Source: Rubrivivax sp. (lineage in GTDB: Bacteria > Pseudomonadota > Gammaproteobacteria > Burkholderiales > Burkholderiaceae_C). Taken from it: a stretch of DNA of 62,038 nt. The position numbers and the translations under genes are program-made. Shown here piece by piece: positions 60,620 to 62,038 of this stretch. How positions within the stretch are numbered: the stretch's first letter is position 1; each line of letters begins with the position of its first letter. The stretch is taken from positions 1-62,038 of the forward strand of contig JAIXWM010000099.1 of NCBI GenBank assembly GCA_027491255.1. The letters run 5' to 3'. The notes under the pieces are model-generated. The model worked only from the letters and a program-made list of their open reading frames with translations, made no database searches and was not told the DNA's origin.

Positions 60620-62038
60620 GTGAGCGGCGCGCCGCTGTCCACACCCGCGCGCGAGCGCATGCTCGAAGTGGCTGCGGCCTTCGAGCAGGGGGATGACGGG
60701 ACCGCCATCACCCTGGCCGGTGAACTGACGCGCCAGCACCCGCACCACGCCTTCGGCTGGATGGCGCTTGGCGCCGCACTCGGCCGCCTGGGCCGGCACG
60801 CGGAGTCGCTGCAGGCCCTGGACCAGGCGCTGCAGGTCGACCCGAGCGACCACCAGGCCTGCTGCAACCGGGCGAATGCCCTGCTCCAGCTGGGGCGCCC
60901 GGACGAGGCGCTCGCCGGCTACGACCAGGCCCTGGCCCTGCGCAGCGACCACACCGAGGCCCTGCGCGGCCGCGCCCTGGCGTTGCGCCGGCTCGGCCGT
61001 GAAGGCGACGCCCTCGCCTGCTGGGAAGCCGTGTTGCGCCGCGACCCGGGCGACGTGGAGGCGCTCAAGGCCCGCGCCGAGGCACTGCAGGCCTTGCACC
61101 GGTTCGATGCCGCGCTGGCCAGCTGCGACCAGGCGCTGCACCTGCGCCCCGACGACGCCTCGGCCCTGGCGCTGCGGGGCAGCCTGCTGGCCCACCTGCG
61201 CCGGCTGGAAGAGGCCCGGGCCAGCTACGAGGCGGCGATCCGACTGCAACCCGACAACGCGGCTGCCCGCAACAACCACGGCACGGTCCTGCAGACCCTC
61301 GGCCGCCTGGACGAGGCGCTGGCCAGCTACGACGCCGCGCTGCGCATCGAACCAGACGACCCGGCCTGCCTGCACAACCGCGCCGTGGTCCTGACGGGCC
61401 TCAGGCGTTCGGACGAGGCGGTGGACAGCTTCGAGCGTGCGCTGCGGGCGCGGCCCGACCACGACTTCCTTCTCGGCCAGGCCCTGCACGCAAAGATGTA
61501 CGCCGGCGAATGGGCCGGCCTGTACGAGGCCCTCGTACAGGTCGTGGACGGCGTGTCCGACGGTCGGCGGGTCACCGCGCCCTTCCCCTTGCTCGCGCTC
61601 GTCGACGACCCGGCCCTGCACCGGCAGGCCGCCGAGACCTATGTGCAAGCCCGCTGCGGCGCTTCGCCGACGCTCGCGCCGCTGGCACCACGCGAGCCGA
61701 ACCGTCGAATCCGCGTGGGCTACTACTCCGCAGACTTTCGCAGCCACGCCACCTGCGCCCTGATCGCCGAGATGCTGGAGTCGCACGACCGCGAGCGCTT
61801 CGAGACCTACGGCTTCTCATTCGGCCCGCCTGCCGACGACGCGATGCGCCGGCGCGTCAGCCGCGCCTTCACGCGCTTCATCGACGTGGCCGGCCACAGC
61901 GACGTCGAGATCGGCCGCCTGTCGCGCGAACTGCGCATCGACATCGCCGTCGACCTCAAGGGCCACACCCAGGATTCCCGCCCCGGCATCTTCGCCGAGC
62001 GCTGCGCGCCGGTGCAGGCGAGCTTCCTCGGCTACCCG
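60620..62038 (+). CDS. TPR protein with O-GlcNAc-transferase/SPINDLY-type domain, 5' part
   Basis: The frame is open from GTG 60620 to the window end (473 codons seen). Residues about 30-280 are TPR repeats, for example AFGWMALGAALGRLGRHAES, NRANALLQLGRPDEALAGYD and NNHGTVLQTLGRLDEALASYD. From about residue 350 an OGT-like catalytic region begins: IRVGYYSADFRSHATCALIA, FETYGFSFGP and DIAVDLKGHTQDSRPGIFA. Bacterial relatives glycosylate proteins such as flagellins or adhesins. The rest of the catalytic domain lies outside. An ATG at 60659 is an alternative start. Confidence 0.88.
   Translation, partial: MSGAPLSTPARERMLEVAAAFEQGDDGTAITLAGELTRQHPHHAFGWMALGAALGRLGRHAESLQALDQALQVDPSDHQACCNRANALLQLGRPDEALAGYDQALALRSDHTEALRGRALALRRLGREGDALACWEAVLRRDPGDVEALKARAEALQALHRFDAALASCDQALHLRPDDASALALRGSLLAHLRRLEEARASYEAAIRLQPDNAAARNNHGTVLQTLGRLDEALASYDAALRIEPDDPACLHNRAVVLTGLRRSDEAVDSFERALRARPDHDFLLGQALHAKMYAGEWAGLYEALVQVVDGVSDGRRVTAPFPLLALVDDPALHRQAAETYVQARCGASPTLAPLAPREPNRRIRVGYYSADFRSHATCALIAEMLESHDRERFETYGFSFGPPADDAMRRRVSRAFTRFIDVAGHSDVEIGRLSRELRIDIAVDLKGHTQDSRPGIFAERCAPVQASFLGYP

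Overview
The window is chromosomal DNA from a GC-rich proteobacterium. The strong G/C third-position bias, the Bug-type solute receptor, the TRAP transporter, the 460-residue aminopeptidase and the mix of acyl-CoA and aromatic catabolism all fit a betaproteobacterium of the order Burkholderiales. I cannot name a genus. I see no rRNA, tRNA, prophage, insertion sequence or CRISPR array. Most of the window is ordinary chromosome with tight operons, plus several accessory or catabolic blocks.

Layout, left to right. Positions 1-1052 hold the tail of a DUF4351/Rpn-type protein and a toxin-antitoxin pair in which a Phd-like antitoxin with a CcdA-like tail precedes a CcdB toxin. Positions 1138-5028 carry sugar-nucleotide and envelope genes (manC, a YdcF-like protein, galE). 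Positions 5042-8660 encode a hybrid histidine kinase co-transcribed with an unrecognised protein. Positions 8845-12010 are serC, a crotonase and an acyl-CoA dehydrogenase. Positions 12066-16297 are a TRAP transporter operon with an SDR and an atypical AroQ-like protein.

Positions 16429-28425 form a long minus-strand fatty-acid or acyl-CoA block: acyl-CoA ligase, FadB-like fusion, thiolase, DmdC-like dehydrogenase, a coupled 61-residue membrane protein, an SDR, a CurA-like reductase, an AidB-like dehydrogenase and another SDR. Two matching palindromes lie just upstream of the ligase and the FadB-like gene and probably bind one repressor. Positions 28687-44006 are mainly housekeeping: msrB, bolA, a PpiC chaperone, lolD-like and tesA back to back, a DMT exporter, pepA, a LysR regulator, dedA, mutL, a ChaN-like protein, a large-subunit pseudouridine synthase, a Bcr/CflA exporter and miaA. 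A lone FRG-domain gene follows on the minus strand.

Positions 45089-60553 are a co-directional, tightly packed catabolic cluster of 17 genes: an NMT1/TauT-type ABC importer, two SDRs, a cupin, an alpha/beta hydrolase, an IclR regulator, a thiamine-diphosphate enzyme, an aspartate-dehydrogenase-like protein, an aldehyde dehydrogenase, a two-domain VOC dioxygenase, a Bug receptor, two small proteins, a Rieske oxygenase and a RidA protein. It reads as import, ring hydroxylation, ring cleavage and processing of an unidentified, possibly nitrogen-bearing aromatic acid. The window ends inside a TPR/O-GlcNAc-transferase-like gene.

The most unusual non-gene signal is a repeat family of about 150-170 bp: two tandem copies at 19055-19386, one at 35891-36041 and one at 54586-54742. 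At all three loci it sits between two co-directional genes, in the direction of transcription, and keeps a related open frame of about 46-49 codons.
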